DNA of 64,000 nucleotides from PALSA-555 sp963821325 (GTDB lineage: Bacteria; Actinomycetota; Acidimicrobiia; IMCC26256; PALSA-555): contig CAWGDC010000001.1 of NCBI GenBank assembly GCA_963821325.1, forward strand, positions 744,001 to 808,000, in the 5' to 3' direction. The notes beneath the pieces are model-generated. The model did no database searches. It had not been told where the DNA came from and worked only from the letters and a program-made list of their open reading frames with translations. Shown here piece after piece: positions 55,887 to 64,000 of the stretch (position 1 is the stretch's first letter; every line of letters starts with the position of its first letter). Both the position numbers and the translations under genes were made by a program.

Positions 55887-56590
55887 GGGCACCCGCGACA
55901 CCGGCGATGGGGCTGCCCTCCGGCGAAGCGAAGCGGGCGGTGGTCGAGACCATGTTCGACCGGATCGCGCCGACCTACGACCGCACGAACCGGATCATCT
56001 CGCTCGGGCTCGACCGCCGCTGGCGACGCCGCGCCGTCGCCGCCCTGCACGCGGCACCCGGCGCGCGGGTCCTCGACGTCGGCTGTGGCACCGGCGACTT
56101 CTGCCGCGAGCTCGCGCGTCACGGTATCGACGGGGTGGGCGTCGACCGGGCGGCGGGGATGCTCGCCGCGGCCCGGGTCGACTCGCCGCTGGTGCGCGCC
56201 GACGCCGAGCACCTCCCGTTTCCGGACGCGTCGTTCGACGGCGTCGTCACCGGCTTCACCCTCCGCAACGTCGTCGACCTCGACGCGATGCTGCGCGACT
56301 GCGCCCGACTGCTGGTGCCCGGCGGCCGCTTCGTCGCCCTCGAGACCGCCGTGCCCGAGCGGCTCGCCTGGCGGGTCGGAAACGCCGTCTGGTTCCGCGG
56401 CGCCGTCCCCGTGCTCGGGCGGCTGCTCGCCGGCGACGCCGACGCGTACCGCTACCTTCCCCGCTCCACCGCCTACCTGCCGCCGACCGCGGTCCTCACC
56501 GGCCGCCTCGCCGCGGCCGGGCTCGCCGACGTGCGTCACGACACGATGACCGGCGGCTCGGTGCAGCTCCTCGTCGGGACACGGCGGTGA
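55883..56590 (+). CDS. menG: Demethylmenaquinone methyltransferase MenG/UbiE
   Basis: 235 aa SAM methyltransferase: MFDRIAPTYDRTNRIISLGLD, motif I VLDVGCGTGDF, GVDRAAGML, FDGVVTGFTLRNVVDLDAML and a FVALETAVPE strand. The NRIISLG and GFTLRNV blocks are the UbiE/MenG signatures. Final methylation of menaquinone. GTG 55883 (GTGA overlap) preferred; ATG 55907 is possible. Stop overlaps menF. Confidence 0.9.
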   Translation: MRAPATPAMGLPSGEAKRAVVETMFDRIAPTYDRTNRIISLGLDRRWRRRAVAALHAAPGARVLDVGCGTGDFCRELARHGIDGVGVDRAAGMLAAARVDSPLVRADAEHLPFPDASFDGVVTGFTLRNVVDLDAMLRDCARLLVPGGRFVALETAVPERLAWRVGNAVWFRGAVPVLGRLLAGDADAYRYLPRSTAYLPPTAVLTGRLAAAGLADVRHDTMTGGSVQLLVGTRR

Positions 56591-57771
56591 CGTCGCTCGC
56601 CGCGCCCATCCCCCGGCTCGCCGCGGTCACGCGACCCATCGCCGCACCCGCCGACCTGCTCGAGGCCAGAGACCCCGAGGGCTTCGCGTGGCTGCACGAC
56701 GGGGTCGGGTTCGTCACCGCCGGCGTGGCCGCCCGCGTGCCCGTCGACGCCACCGAGCGGGCGCTCGCCGCCATCGATGTCGACGACCCGCTCGGCTGGC
56801 CTGGGACCGGGCCGGTCGCGGTCGGCGCCCTGCCCTTCGACCGCACCGAGACCGCCGAGCTCGTCATCCCGAGCACGGTCATCGGCCGTCGCGCCGACGG
56901 GCGGTGCTGGCTCACCGAGGTCGGTGACCGGGCCGCCCGCCTGCACGTCCCTCCGGCCGATCCCGACGCGGCGGCGTGGACGGTGACGACGCGCACCCCC
57001 CGGGACGAGTGGCGGGCGATGGTCGAGACCGCGCTCGAGGCGATCCGACGCGACGAGGTCGCGAAGGTGGTCCTGGCACGGAGCGTCGTCGTCGAGGCGG
57101 ACGCCGCCCCCTCGGCGACGCGTGTGCTGACCCATCTCCGAGCACGACAGCCGGGCTGCTTCGTGTACCACGCGGACGGGCTGCTCGGCGCGACGCCCGA
57201 GCTGCTCGTGCGCCGCACGGGACCGCAGGTCGAGTCGTGCCCGCTCGCCGGGACCGTCCCGATCGGCGCCGCGGCGGCCGCCCACCTGCGCGCCTCCGCG
57301 AAGGACGCCTGGGAGCACCGCCTCGTGGTCGAGGACGTCGTCGCCGCGTTGGCGCCCGTCTGCGACGAGCTCGTCGTCCCGGACGACGCGTCGCTCACCA
57401 CCCTCGCCTCGATGCTGCACCTCGCGACGCCGCTGCGGGGAAGGCTCGGCGTCCCGGCACCGTCCGCGCTGACGCTCGCCCGTTCGCTGCACCCGACGGC
57501 CGCGGTCGCCGGGACGCCGCGCGACGCCGCGACACGGCTGCTCGCCCGCCTCGAGCCTGAGCCTCGAGGCCGGTACGGCGGACCCGTCGGGTGGGTCGAC
57601 GCACGCGGCGACGGCGAGTGGGCCGTGGCGCTCCGCGGCGCGCAGCTCGACGGGTGCCGGGCCGTGCTGCACGCCGGTGCCGGCATCGTCCGTGGGTCGC
57701 ACCCCGACGCCGAGTGGGACGAGACGCAGGCCAAGCTCGAGCCCATGCTCGGGGCACTCATCCGCCCCTGA
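56587..57771 (+). CDS. menF: Isochorismate synthase MenF
   Basis: 394 aa chorismate-binding enzyme. C-terminal core: AVPIG-like PLAGTVPIGA, SAKDAWEHRLVVEDVV, LHLATPLRGRLG, LHPTAAVAGTPRDAA, and GRYGGPVGWVDARGDGEWAVALR (Mg/chorismate site). Converts chorismate to isochorismate, first step of the men pathway. GTG 56587 overlaps menG by 4 bp. Its 3' end overlaps the convergent glycosyltransferase by 14 bp. Confidence 0.9.
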   Translation: MTSLAAPIPRLAAVTRPIAAPADLLEARDPEGFAWLHDGVGFVTAGVAARVPVDATERALAAIDVDDPLGWPGTGPVAVGALPFDRTETAELVIPSTVIGRRADGRCWLTEVGDRAARLHVPPADPDAAAWTVTTRTPRDEWRAMVETALEAIRRDEVAKVVLARSVVVEADAAPSATRVLTHLRARQPGCFVYHADGLLGATPELLVRRTGPQVESCPLAGTVPIGAAAAAHLRASAKDAWEHRLVVEDVVAALAPVCDELVVPDDASLTTLASMLHLATPLRGRLGVPAPSALTLARSLHPTAAVAGTPRDAATRLLARLEPEPRGRYGGPVGWVDARGDGEWAVALRGAQLDGCRAVLHAGAGIVRGSHPDAEWDETQAKLEPMLGALIRP

Positions 57772-58942
57772 CGCCGCGGCCGTCGTCCGCGTGCCCGAGC
57801 GCGACGAGCACCTCGTCGGCGGTGGGCGTCGCGGCCATGTCGTCCGCGACGCGAGCAGCGGCACGTCGGTAGGACGGGTCGGCGAGCACCGTCCCGATGT
57901 GCTCGGCGATCCCCGGCGCGTCCGGCGACCCCACGACGCGGCGCGTGCCGCCGCGCAGGGGTGGGTGGTCGGCGACGACACCGGCGCCGGCCGCGGCGAT
58001 GCGGCGGCCGTTCTCGAACTGGTCGGCGAAGAGCGGGACGACGACGACGGGGACACCCGCGGCGAGCGCGGCGAACACGGTCCCCGACCCGCCGTGGCAG
58101 ACGACGAGGTCGGCGTCGCCCAGGACGAGCGCCTGATCGATCCACGCCTCGACGTGGACGCTGGCGGGGACCGGGCCGAGCGCGGCCGGGTCCACGCGAC
58201 GCCCGATGGTGAGCAGCACGCGGACGTCCAAGCCGGCCACGGCCTGCAGCACGGTGCGGTAGAGGGCGGTCGCGCTCGAGAGGTAGCCGACGACCGTCCC
58301 GAGCGTCAGGTAGACCAGCGGCGCGTCGGAACCGCCCCACCAGTCCGGGAGTGGCGCCGTGGCAGGCGCCCGGGGCTCGTGGAACCGGATCGTGGTCGGG
58401 AACGGCGACGGGTCCAGCGTCGCGGGGAGGCGCGTGAGGTAGGGCGCGGTGCGCAGCGCCTCGACCACGCCGTGCTGAATCGGCTCGAGGGCCGGCGCGG
58501 CCGCGGTGATCGAGCCGGCCTCGGCCTCGGCCAGCGAGATCGCCACCTGGGCCGCGGGGAGGCCGGACCGGCAGGCGACGATCGCCGACGCATACTCGGA
58601 CGGCTCCCGCACGACGAGGTCGGGCCGCCACGTCGCGCAGATCTCCGTCATCGCGGGCAGCATCGCCGCGGTGGCGAGGTGACCGAACAGCTCCCGGTTG
58701 GCGACTCGGGTCGCCTCGCCCGGCGGCACGAGAGGGAGGCGCTCTCGGATCGGGGCGACGTCGGCTTCGGGTGGCTCGCCCCCGGCACGGAACGCGTGGC
58801 CGGTGGCCGCCACGAGGTCCTCGAGGGCGGGTGGTCCGACGACGAGGACGTCGTCGCCGCGTCGTCGGGCGGCGTCGAGGACCGGCACGAGTGGGTGGAG
58901 ATGGCCGGCCCCGCCGAGGGAGCACGCGCCGAGCACTCGCAT
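57758..58942 (-). CDS. GT1 (MGT/UGT-type) glycosyltransferase
   Basis: 394 aa. Starts VLGACSLGGAGHLHPLVPVLDAARRRGDDV, has the acceptor half, and ends with the sugar-donor half LVYLTLGTVVGYL, VRVLLTIGRRVDP, VHVEAWIDQALVLGDADLVVCHGGSGTVFAALAAGVPVVVVPLFADQFENG (abridged PSPG-like box). Likely glycosylates a lipid, macrolide-like or terpenoid product. Inserted between men genes, on the opposite strand. ATG 58942. Confidence 0.88.
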   Translation of the reverse strand: MRVLGACSLGGAGHLHPLVPVLDAARRRGDDVLVVGPPALEDLVAATGHAFRAGGEPPEADVAPIRERLPLVPPGEATRVANRELFGHLATAAMLPAMTEICATWRPDLVVREPSEYASAIVACRSGLPAAQVAISLAEAEAGSITAAAPALEPIQHGVVEALRTAPYLTRLPATLDPSPFPTTIRFHEPRAPATAPLPDWWGGSDAPLVYLTLGTVVGYLSSATALYRTVLQAVAGLDVRVLLTIGRRVDPAALGPVPASVHVEAWIDQALVLGDADLVVCHGGSGTVFAALAAGVPVVVVPLFADQFENGRRIAAAGAGVVADHPPLRGGTRRVVGSPDAPGIAEHIGTVLADPSYRRAAARVADDMAATPTADEVLVALGHADDGRGVRGG

Positions 58943-58995
58943 GGCGCGGCGAGGCTACCGGGGTCGACGCCGCGTCCGGTGCGGCCTCGCGCCCG

Positions 58996-60724
58996 TCAGC
59001 GCGGGTCGGTGACCGCGGCGGCGACGGCGGCCCAGACGTCGCGGTGGCGGGCGACGTTCGCGGCGCGCTCGGTGCGGACCCGGACGACCTGGACCCCGCC
59101 GGCGTCGAGCGCGGCGGTGAGGGCGGGGACGAGCGCGGAGGCTTTCTCGACCTCGGTGACGGGGACCGCGTGCGCGGCGGCGACGCGGGCGAGGTCACTG
59201 CCGGGTGGCGTGGCGAGCACCTGCTCGAACGGCTCGGGGTCGACGCGCTCGGCGTAGGGGAGGAAGGAGAAGATCCCGCCACCGTCGTTGTCGACGACGA
59301 CGAACACGGCGTCGAGGTGACGACGCGTGACCCCGAGCAGGGCGTTGGCGTCGTGGAGGAACGAGAGGTCGCCGGTGAGCCCGACGGTCGGGCCGGGCGA
59401 CGCGGCCGCGACCCCGAGGGTGGTCGACCCAAACCCGTCGATGCCGTTCACACCCCGGTTGGCGAGGAAGCGCACGTCGGCGCGGCGGCTCGGCGAACGT
59501 CTCGACGTCGCGGACGGGCATGCTCGACGCCACGACCAGGGTGGCGCCGCTCGGGAGCGCGGCCACGACGTCGCGGGCGACGCGTCCCTCGAAGGGCTCC
59601 TCGCTGCCCGCGAGCTGCTCGTCGATGGCGCGCCGGGCGCGGCGGTCCGCGTCGCGCCATCCGTCGAGCCACGCGGTGTCACGCGGGGTGGAGTCGAGCG
59701 CGTCGTGCCATGCGGTGAGGAGCGGCCCGGTGTCGGCGGGGAGGCGTCGGGTCGTCGTGTGGGTGGGGTCGAGCCAGCGGCCGTCCGGGTCGACGAGCCA
59801 CACGTCAGGCGCGTCGGCCAGCCACGCGGTCGTCGCGGCGCTCGTCGGGGGCGCGCCGAGACGGAGCACGAGGTCGGGACGGTGCGTCGGCGCGAACGCG
59901 GGCACGCGGAGGAGCGCGTCGGCAGTCGAGCAGACGACCGGGCCGGCGCGCAGCCCGGACAGGGGGTCGGCGAGGATCGGCCAGCCCGCCCGCTGCGCGA
60001 ACCGCGTCACGACGACGGGGTCGACGTCGGCCCCCCAACCGGCGACGATCACCCCACGGGTGGCGTGGCGGACCACGGCCGCCAGGTCGGCGACGGCCGC
60101 CTCGTCGAGGTGCCGTCCGGCCGGGACGGTGATGGTCCACGGCGCGCCGCCGGGGCGGCCGGGCGCGTCGACGAGGGGACCGCCGGTCGGAGCGAGGGGC
60201 TCGCGGAACGCCAGGTTCAGGTGGACGGGCCCGGCGGGCGGCCCGGCGGCGCTCGCCACCGCCCGGGCGGCGAGCGCCCGCCACCAGGCGCCGGCGCCGG
60301 GACGGTCGGCGGGGGCGTCGACGTCGCAGGACCAGCGGACCGCGCCGCGGTACAGGCCGACCTGGTCGATGGTCTGCCCGGCGCCGGCGTCGCGCAGCTC
60401 GGGCGGCCGGTCCGCGGTGCAGACCAGCAGGGGCACGCCGCCGTGTGAGGCTTCGAGGACGGCGGGATGGAGGTGGGCCGTCGCCGTGCCCGAGGTGCAG
60501 CAGACCACGACCGGTCGCCCCGATCCGCGGGCGGCCCCGAGAGCGAAGAACCCGGCGGACCGCTCGTCGAGGTGGGAATGGACCCGCAGGCGGGGCTCGG
60601 CCGCCAGCGCCAGCGCCAACGGGGCGCTGCGGGACCCGGGCGAGACGCAGGCGTCGGCAACCCCGGCCCGCGCCCACTCGTCGACGAGGGCTCCGGCGAA
60701 TGCGGAGTTGGCATCAGGGCTCAT
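58996..60724 (-). CDS. menD: MenD, SEPHCHC synthase (one frameshift)
   Basis: ~576 aa TPP enzyme making 2-succinyl-5-enolpyruvyl-6-hydroxy-3-cyclohexene-1-carboxylate from isochorismate and 2-oxoglutarate. N-terminal frame: ACVSPGSRSAPLALALA, HLDERSAGFFALG, CTSGTATAHLHPAV, CTADRPPELR. C-terminal frame: FLANRGVNGIDGFGSTTLG, LTGDLSFLHDANAL, VDNDGGGIFSFLP. The break near 59488 is a single insertion. ATG 60724 (MSPDANSAF) preferred over ATG 60736, which would leave only 2 bp to menH. Confidence 0.92.
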
Positions 60725-60738
60725 GGAAGGATCCATCA

Positions 60739-61446
60739 GTGCGGCTCCGCCTCGTGCCCGGGTTCACCCTCACCGCGCGCTCCTGGGAGCCGGTCGAGCG
60801 GCGGCTGCCCCCGGACTGGGACGTCCAGACGGTCGAGGTCCCCGACGGGCTCGACTTCGTGGCCACGGCCGACACCCTCGCCCACCGGGGCGGGCGAGCG
60901 GTGTGGGTCGGCTACTCGATGGGGGCCCGGCTCTGCGTACGCCTGACGCTCGACAACCCGACGCTGGTGGACGCGCTCGTGCTGGTGAGCGGGACGCCGG
61001 GGATCCGCGAGGCCAGGGCGCGCGAGGCGCGCCTCGCGGCGGACGAGGCCCGCGCCCAGGAGCTCGAGCGGGACGGGCTCGAGCTGTTCCTGGATCGATG
61101 GCTCGACCAGCGGCTCTTCGAGACGCTGCCCCGCGAGAACGCGATGCTCGAGGAGCGACGGCGGGGCAACAACGTGCCGCGGGTCGCGCACCAGCTGCGG
61201 GCGCTCGGGCAGGGAGCGCAGGAGCCGCTGTGGGGCCGGCTCGGCGAGCTGAGCGTGCCGGTGCTGCTCCTCGCGGGCGGCTACGACCGCGCCTACTCCG
61301 ACACCGCGCAGCAGATGGCGACGGCGATCGGGTCCCGGGCCACGGTCGAGATCGTCCCCCGAGCGGGCCACGCGGTGCACCTCGAGCAGCCCGAGGAGGT
61401 CGCTCACCGGATCGCCGTCTGGGTCGCCGCGCTCGACGCCGCGTAG
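60739..61446 (+). CDS. menH: MenH-like alpha/beta hydrolase (SHCHC synthase)
   Basis: 235 aa. Short hydrolase with LVPGFTLTARSWEPV, nucleophile elbow WVGYSMGARLCVRL, SGTPGIREARAREARLAADE, a cap, catalytic Asp in LLLAGGYDRAYSD, and His in RAGHAVHLEQPEEVA. The GYSMGAR and GIRE steps are those of MenH, which eliminates pyruvate from SEPHCHC. GTG 60739 is 8 nt after GGAAGGA. Divergent from menD by 14 bp; its 3' end overlaps menC by 43 bp. Confidence 0.85.
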   Translation: MRLRLVPGFTLTARSWEPVERRLPPDWDVQTVEVPDGLDFVATADTLAHRGGRAVWVGYSMGARLCVRLTLDNPTLVDALVLVSGTPGIREARAREARLAADEARAQELERDGLELFLDRWLDQRLFETLPRENAMLEERRRGNNVPRVAHQLRALGQGAQEPLWGRLGELSVPVLLLAGGYDRAYSDTAQQMATAIGSRATVEIVPRAGHAVHLEQPEEVAHRIAVWVAALDAA

Positions 61447-62261
61447 CGTGCGAGCAGCGCCGGGTCCGGGGTCACGGCGCGGACGGTCAGCATCCCGTGC
61501 TCGGGCACCAGCGGCGAGGCCGTGACGTCGTGCCGGCGGTGCGAGAGGGTGGCCAGCCCGCACGCGTAGGGCAGCTCGGGCAGCATCGCCGCCAGCGCGA
61601 GCCCGGCGGCGATCCCGACCGAGGTCTCGTGCATCGAGCTCGGGATGCCCGGCACGCCCGCCGCCTCGACGAGGGCCGCGGCGGCCCGCACCCCGCCGGC
61701 CGGCTGCACCTTCACGACGAGCGCGTCGGCGGCGGTGAGCGACCGGAGTCGACGGGCGTCCTCGAGGCTGCGCACCGACTCGTCGGCCGCGAGCGGGACC
61801 GCGACGCGACGGCGCAGCCGGGCGAGGTCCTCGAGGCCGGCGACGGGCTGCTCCACGAGCTCGAGGTCGTAGCGCGCCAGGCGCCGGATGGCGGTCTCGG
61901 CGGTGTCGAGGTCCCAGGCGCCGTTCGCGTCGACCCGCAACGCGACGCGCGGGCCGACGGCGTCGCGCACCGCCGCGACGAGGGCGACGCCGTCACCCGG
62001 CCCGACCTTGACCTTCACCGCCGGGTAGGCGGCGAGGTCGGCCGGGTCGAACGTCGGCCCGGTCACGAGCGCGTTGACGGGGACGGACGACCGCCGGGCG
62101 GCCGGCCAGCCGACGAGCGCGGCCTCTTCGGCGGCGCGCCACGCCGCCGCCGGGTCGCACGGGTACCCGGGGAGCGGGGACCACTCGCCCCAGCCGGCCG
62201 GACCCGCGAGCAGGCAGACGGCCCGCCCGTCGACCACCAGGTGATGCGCCCGGGCGCTCAC
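61404..62261 (-). CDS. menC: o-Succinylbenzoate synthase MenC
   Basis: 285 aa enolase-superfamily enzyme. Catalytic set: KVKVG (Lys), VDANGAWDL (metal Asp), LVEQPV (Glu), LAADESVRS (Asp-Glu), VVKVQPAGGV (Lys) and SSMHETSVGIAA. Dehydrates SHCHC to o-succinylbenzoate. GTG 62261 overlaps menA stop by 4 bp. The last ~14 residues fall inside the convergent menH end; they may be a frame slip rather than real. Confidence 0.9.
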   Translation of the reverse strand: MSARAHHLVVDGRAVCLLAGPAGWGEWSPLPGYPCDPAAAWRAAEEAALVGWPAARRSSVPVNALVTGPTFDPADLAAYPAVKVKVGPGDGVALVAAVRDAVGPRVALRVDANGAWDLDTAETAIRRLARYDLELVEQPVAGLEDLARLRRRVAVPLAADESVRSLEDARRLRSLTAADALVVKVQPAGGVRAAAALVEAAGVPGIPSSMHETSVGIAAGLALAAMLPELPYACGLATLSHRRHDVTASPLVPEHGMLTVRAVTPDPALLARYAASSAATQTAIR

Positions 62262-63144
62262 CACACGAGGATCCCGACGGCGACCAGCACCGCGACGACC
62301 AGCTCGAGGCGCACGGTGGCGACGAGCGCCGGCACGAGGGCCGGGCCGGTGCGGCCGCCCAGGACGGCGCGGGCCGGCGGGACGGCGAGCGGCAACGCGG
62401 CGAGGCCGAGGAACGCCCCGGCGGACAGCGTCCCGAGGGCGGCGACCGCAGCGAACGCCGCGGCGACCAGGGCGACGCAGAGCAGACGGGCGCGGCCGGT
62501 CGCCGAGCCGGACGGCGAGCGTCCGCTTCCCGGCGGCGGCGTCGGGGACCCGGTCACGCACGTTGTTCACCGCCAGCACCGCCGCGGCGAGCAGCCCGCA
62601 CGCCGCGGCCGCCCACCACACGCCGGTGGTGAGCGCGCGCTGCTGGACGTAGGCCGACCCGGCGGTGGCGACGAACCCGAAGAAGGCGAGCACCATCACC
62701 TCGCCGAGCCCGACATAGCCGTACGGCTTCGGGCCGCCCGTGTAGAGCACGGCCGCGGCGACGGCGGCGACGCCGAGGAGCACGAGCCACGGGGCCACGA
62801 GCAGCGACAGCGCCAGCCCCGCGACCGCCGCCACCGCGAAGGCGATCGTCGGCGGCGCGCCGCACCGCGGCCGGCGACGCGGCGCCACTGCCGGTCAAGC
62901 GGCGGGGGCCCACACGGTCGGCGTCGGTGCCCCGCACCCCGTCGGAGTAGTCGTTCGCGAAGTTCGCGCCGACCTGAATCGCGACAGCGACGACGAGCGC
63001 CAGCGCGGCCCGTCCGACGCGCAGGTCGTGACCCGAGGCGCCGACCGCCGTGCCCAGCAGCGCCGGCGCGATCCCGGCGCCGAGGGTGCGGGGGCGGGCA
63101 CCCGCGAGCCAGCCGCGCACACCGACCGGCGCGGTCGCGGTCAC
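62258..63144 (-). CDS. menA: MenA, 1,4-dihydroxy-2-naphthoate prenyltransferase (two frameshifts)
   Basis: UbiA-family membrane enzyme of ~295 aa. In order: WLAGARPRTLGAGIAPALLG, QVGANFANDYSDGVRGTDADR (Asp-rich motif), GPRRLTGSG, then (second frame) VLYTGGPKPYGYVGLGEVMV, LAVNNVRDRVPDAAAGKRTLAVRLG, then (third frame) LRLELV-type C-terminal helices. Breaks near 62885 and 62500; 887 bp is 2 modulo 3, as two insertions predict. Attaches the isoprenoid tail. GTG 63144 overlaps menB by 4 bp. Confidence 0.92.
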
Positions 63145-63992
63145 GGGCGTCGGGGGAACTGGTCGAACGCCGGGCGGCGATGCTCGAGGAACGCCTCCTT
63201 GCCCTCGCGCGCCTCATCGCTCAGGTAGTACAGGAGGGTGGCGTCGCCGGCGAGCTGCTGGACGCCTGCGAGCCCGTCGTCCGCCGCGTTGAGGGAGGCC
63301 TTCAAGAGCCGCAGCGCCAGCGGGCTGTGGGACAGCATCCGGGCGCACCAGTCGAGGGTGCGCTCCTCGAGCTCGGCGAGCGGCACCACGGTGTTGACGA
63401 GGCCGAGCCGCGCCGCCTCCTCGGCGTCGTACTGCTCGCAGAGGAACCAGATCTCCCGCGCCTTCTTCTGCCCGACCGTGCGGGCGAGCAGCCCCGACCC
63501 GTAGCCCCCGTCGAACGAGCCGACGCGCGGGCCGGTCTGCCCGAATCGGGCGTTGTCGGCCGCGATGGTGAGGTCGCACACCAGGTGCAGCACGTGACCG
63601 CCGCCGATCGCGTAGCCGGCGACCATCGCCACCACGGGCTTGGGGAGGCGGCGGATCTGCACCTGCAGGTCGAGCACGTTGAGCCGTCCGACGCCGTCGT
63701 CGCCGACGTAGCCGTCGTCGCCCCGGATGCGCTGGTCCCCGCCGCTGCAGAACGCGTCGGGGCCCTCGCCGGTGAGGACGACGACGCCGACCGTCGGATC
63801 GTTGCGCGCCCGCTCGAACGCGTCGCGGAGCTCGTCGAGGGTGCGGGGCCGGAAGGCGTTGCGGACCTCGGGTCGGTTGATCGTGATCTTGGCGACGGCG
63901 CCGCCCTCGAGCGTCGCCGTCTCGTAGCGGACGTCGCGGTAGTCGACGTCGCCGGGCTTCCAGTCGGCCGCAGGGCGGATGGTGGCGGTCAC
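63141..63992 (-). CDS. menB: 1,4-Dihydroxy-2-naphthoyl-CoA synthase MenB
   Basis: 283 aa crotonase-family enzyme, intact. MenB marks: FCSGGDQRIRG, VAMVAGYAIGGGHVLHLVCD, ADNARFGQTGPRVGSFDGGYG (catalytic loop), QKKAREIWFLCEQYDAEEA, TVVPLAELE, and SHSPLALRLLKASLNAADDG. Closes the second ring from o-succinylbenzoyl-CoA. GTG 63992 is 8 bp from the window edge, so its promoter is outside. Leads the menB-menA-menC unit; menE is not in the window. Confidence 0.96.
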   Translation of the reverse strand: MTATIRPAADWKPGDVDYRDVRYETATLEGGAVAKITINRPEVRNAFRPRTLDELRDAFERARNDPTVGVVVLTGEGPDAFCSGGDQRIRGDDGYVGDDGVGRLNVLDLQVQIRRLPKPVVAMVAGYAIGGGHVLHLVCDLTIAADNARFGQTGPRVGSFDGGYGSGLLARTVGQKKAREIWFLCEQYDAEEAARLGLVNTVVPLAELEERTLDWCARMLSHSPLALRLLKASLNAADDGLAGVQQLAGDATLLYYLSDEAREGKEAFLEHRRPAFDQFPRRP

Positions 63993-64000
63993 GGGCCCTC

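Overview
The window is very G+C-rich chromosomal DNA with dense, short-spaced genes and many 4-bp ATGA/GTGA stop-start overlaps. Markers point to an actinobacterium: two F420-type luciferase-like oxidoreductases, a mycothiol-dependent maleylpyruvate isomerase-type protein, a complete men pathway for menaquinone, an SCO6880-type protein, and probable leaderless promoters (TANNNT 6-8 nt before the start). A lineage near Acidimicrobiia or Thermoleophilia is a guess only. I see no rRNA, tRNA, insertion sequence or CRISPR array.

Layout. 1-941: end of a branched-chain amino acid ABC transporter (livF, livG). 1231-3915: a CoA-transferase and an orphan coxS/coxM pair. 3984-11818: the potassium operon kdpFABC-D-E with an extra 51-aa membrane protein at its head. 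12076-18290: a TPP riboswitch and thiE-thiO-thiS-thiG-tenI-thiD-thiC plus a DUF971 gene. 18526-23765: zinc alcohol dehydrogenase, Tat-exported phospholipase C-like protein, F420 oxidoreductase, a flippase-like membrane protein. 23779-30580: a compact type IV secretion-like locus (VirB4-like ATPase, SCO6880-type protein, VirB6/TrbL-like channel, VirB8/TcpC-like protein, small pilin-like protein, BTAD-domain protein) with no relaxase or coupling protein visible. 30577-36211: SDR, GlcF-like protein, PhyH dioxygenase, amino-acid dehydrogenase, Kelch-like lipoprotein. 36282-42681: thiamine pyrophosphokinase, a two-component system, ribB, YhhN, YihY, PdxH, a VOC protein. 42683-54156: carotenoid glycosyl/acyltransferase pair, acyl-CoA dehydrogenase, envelope glycolipid and deacetylase genes, a UbiA prenyltransferase, a histone-like protein and small oxidoreductases. 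54290-63992: enoyl-CoA hydratase, MerR regulator, and the menaquinone genes menG, menF, menD, menH, menC, menA, menB.

A striking property of the sequence is that at least 20 otherwise convincing genes are broken by single-base frameshifts, and almost every one is net +1 (an inserted base). Gene lengths modulo 3 match the number of breaks I can locate (for example kdpD 3, kdpA 2, glcF 5, menA 2). I treat these as probable sequencing or assembly insertions, and list each as one CDS with the break stated.

How the parts cooperate: the thi operon makes TPP under riboswitch control and thiN finishes salvage elsewhere; the men genes, one branch headed by a MerR gene with a classic long-spacer promoter, make menaquinone for respiration; KdpDE would control KdpFABC, with TTARCG repeats upstream as candidate operator.
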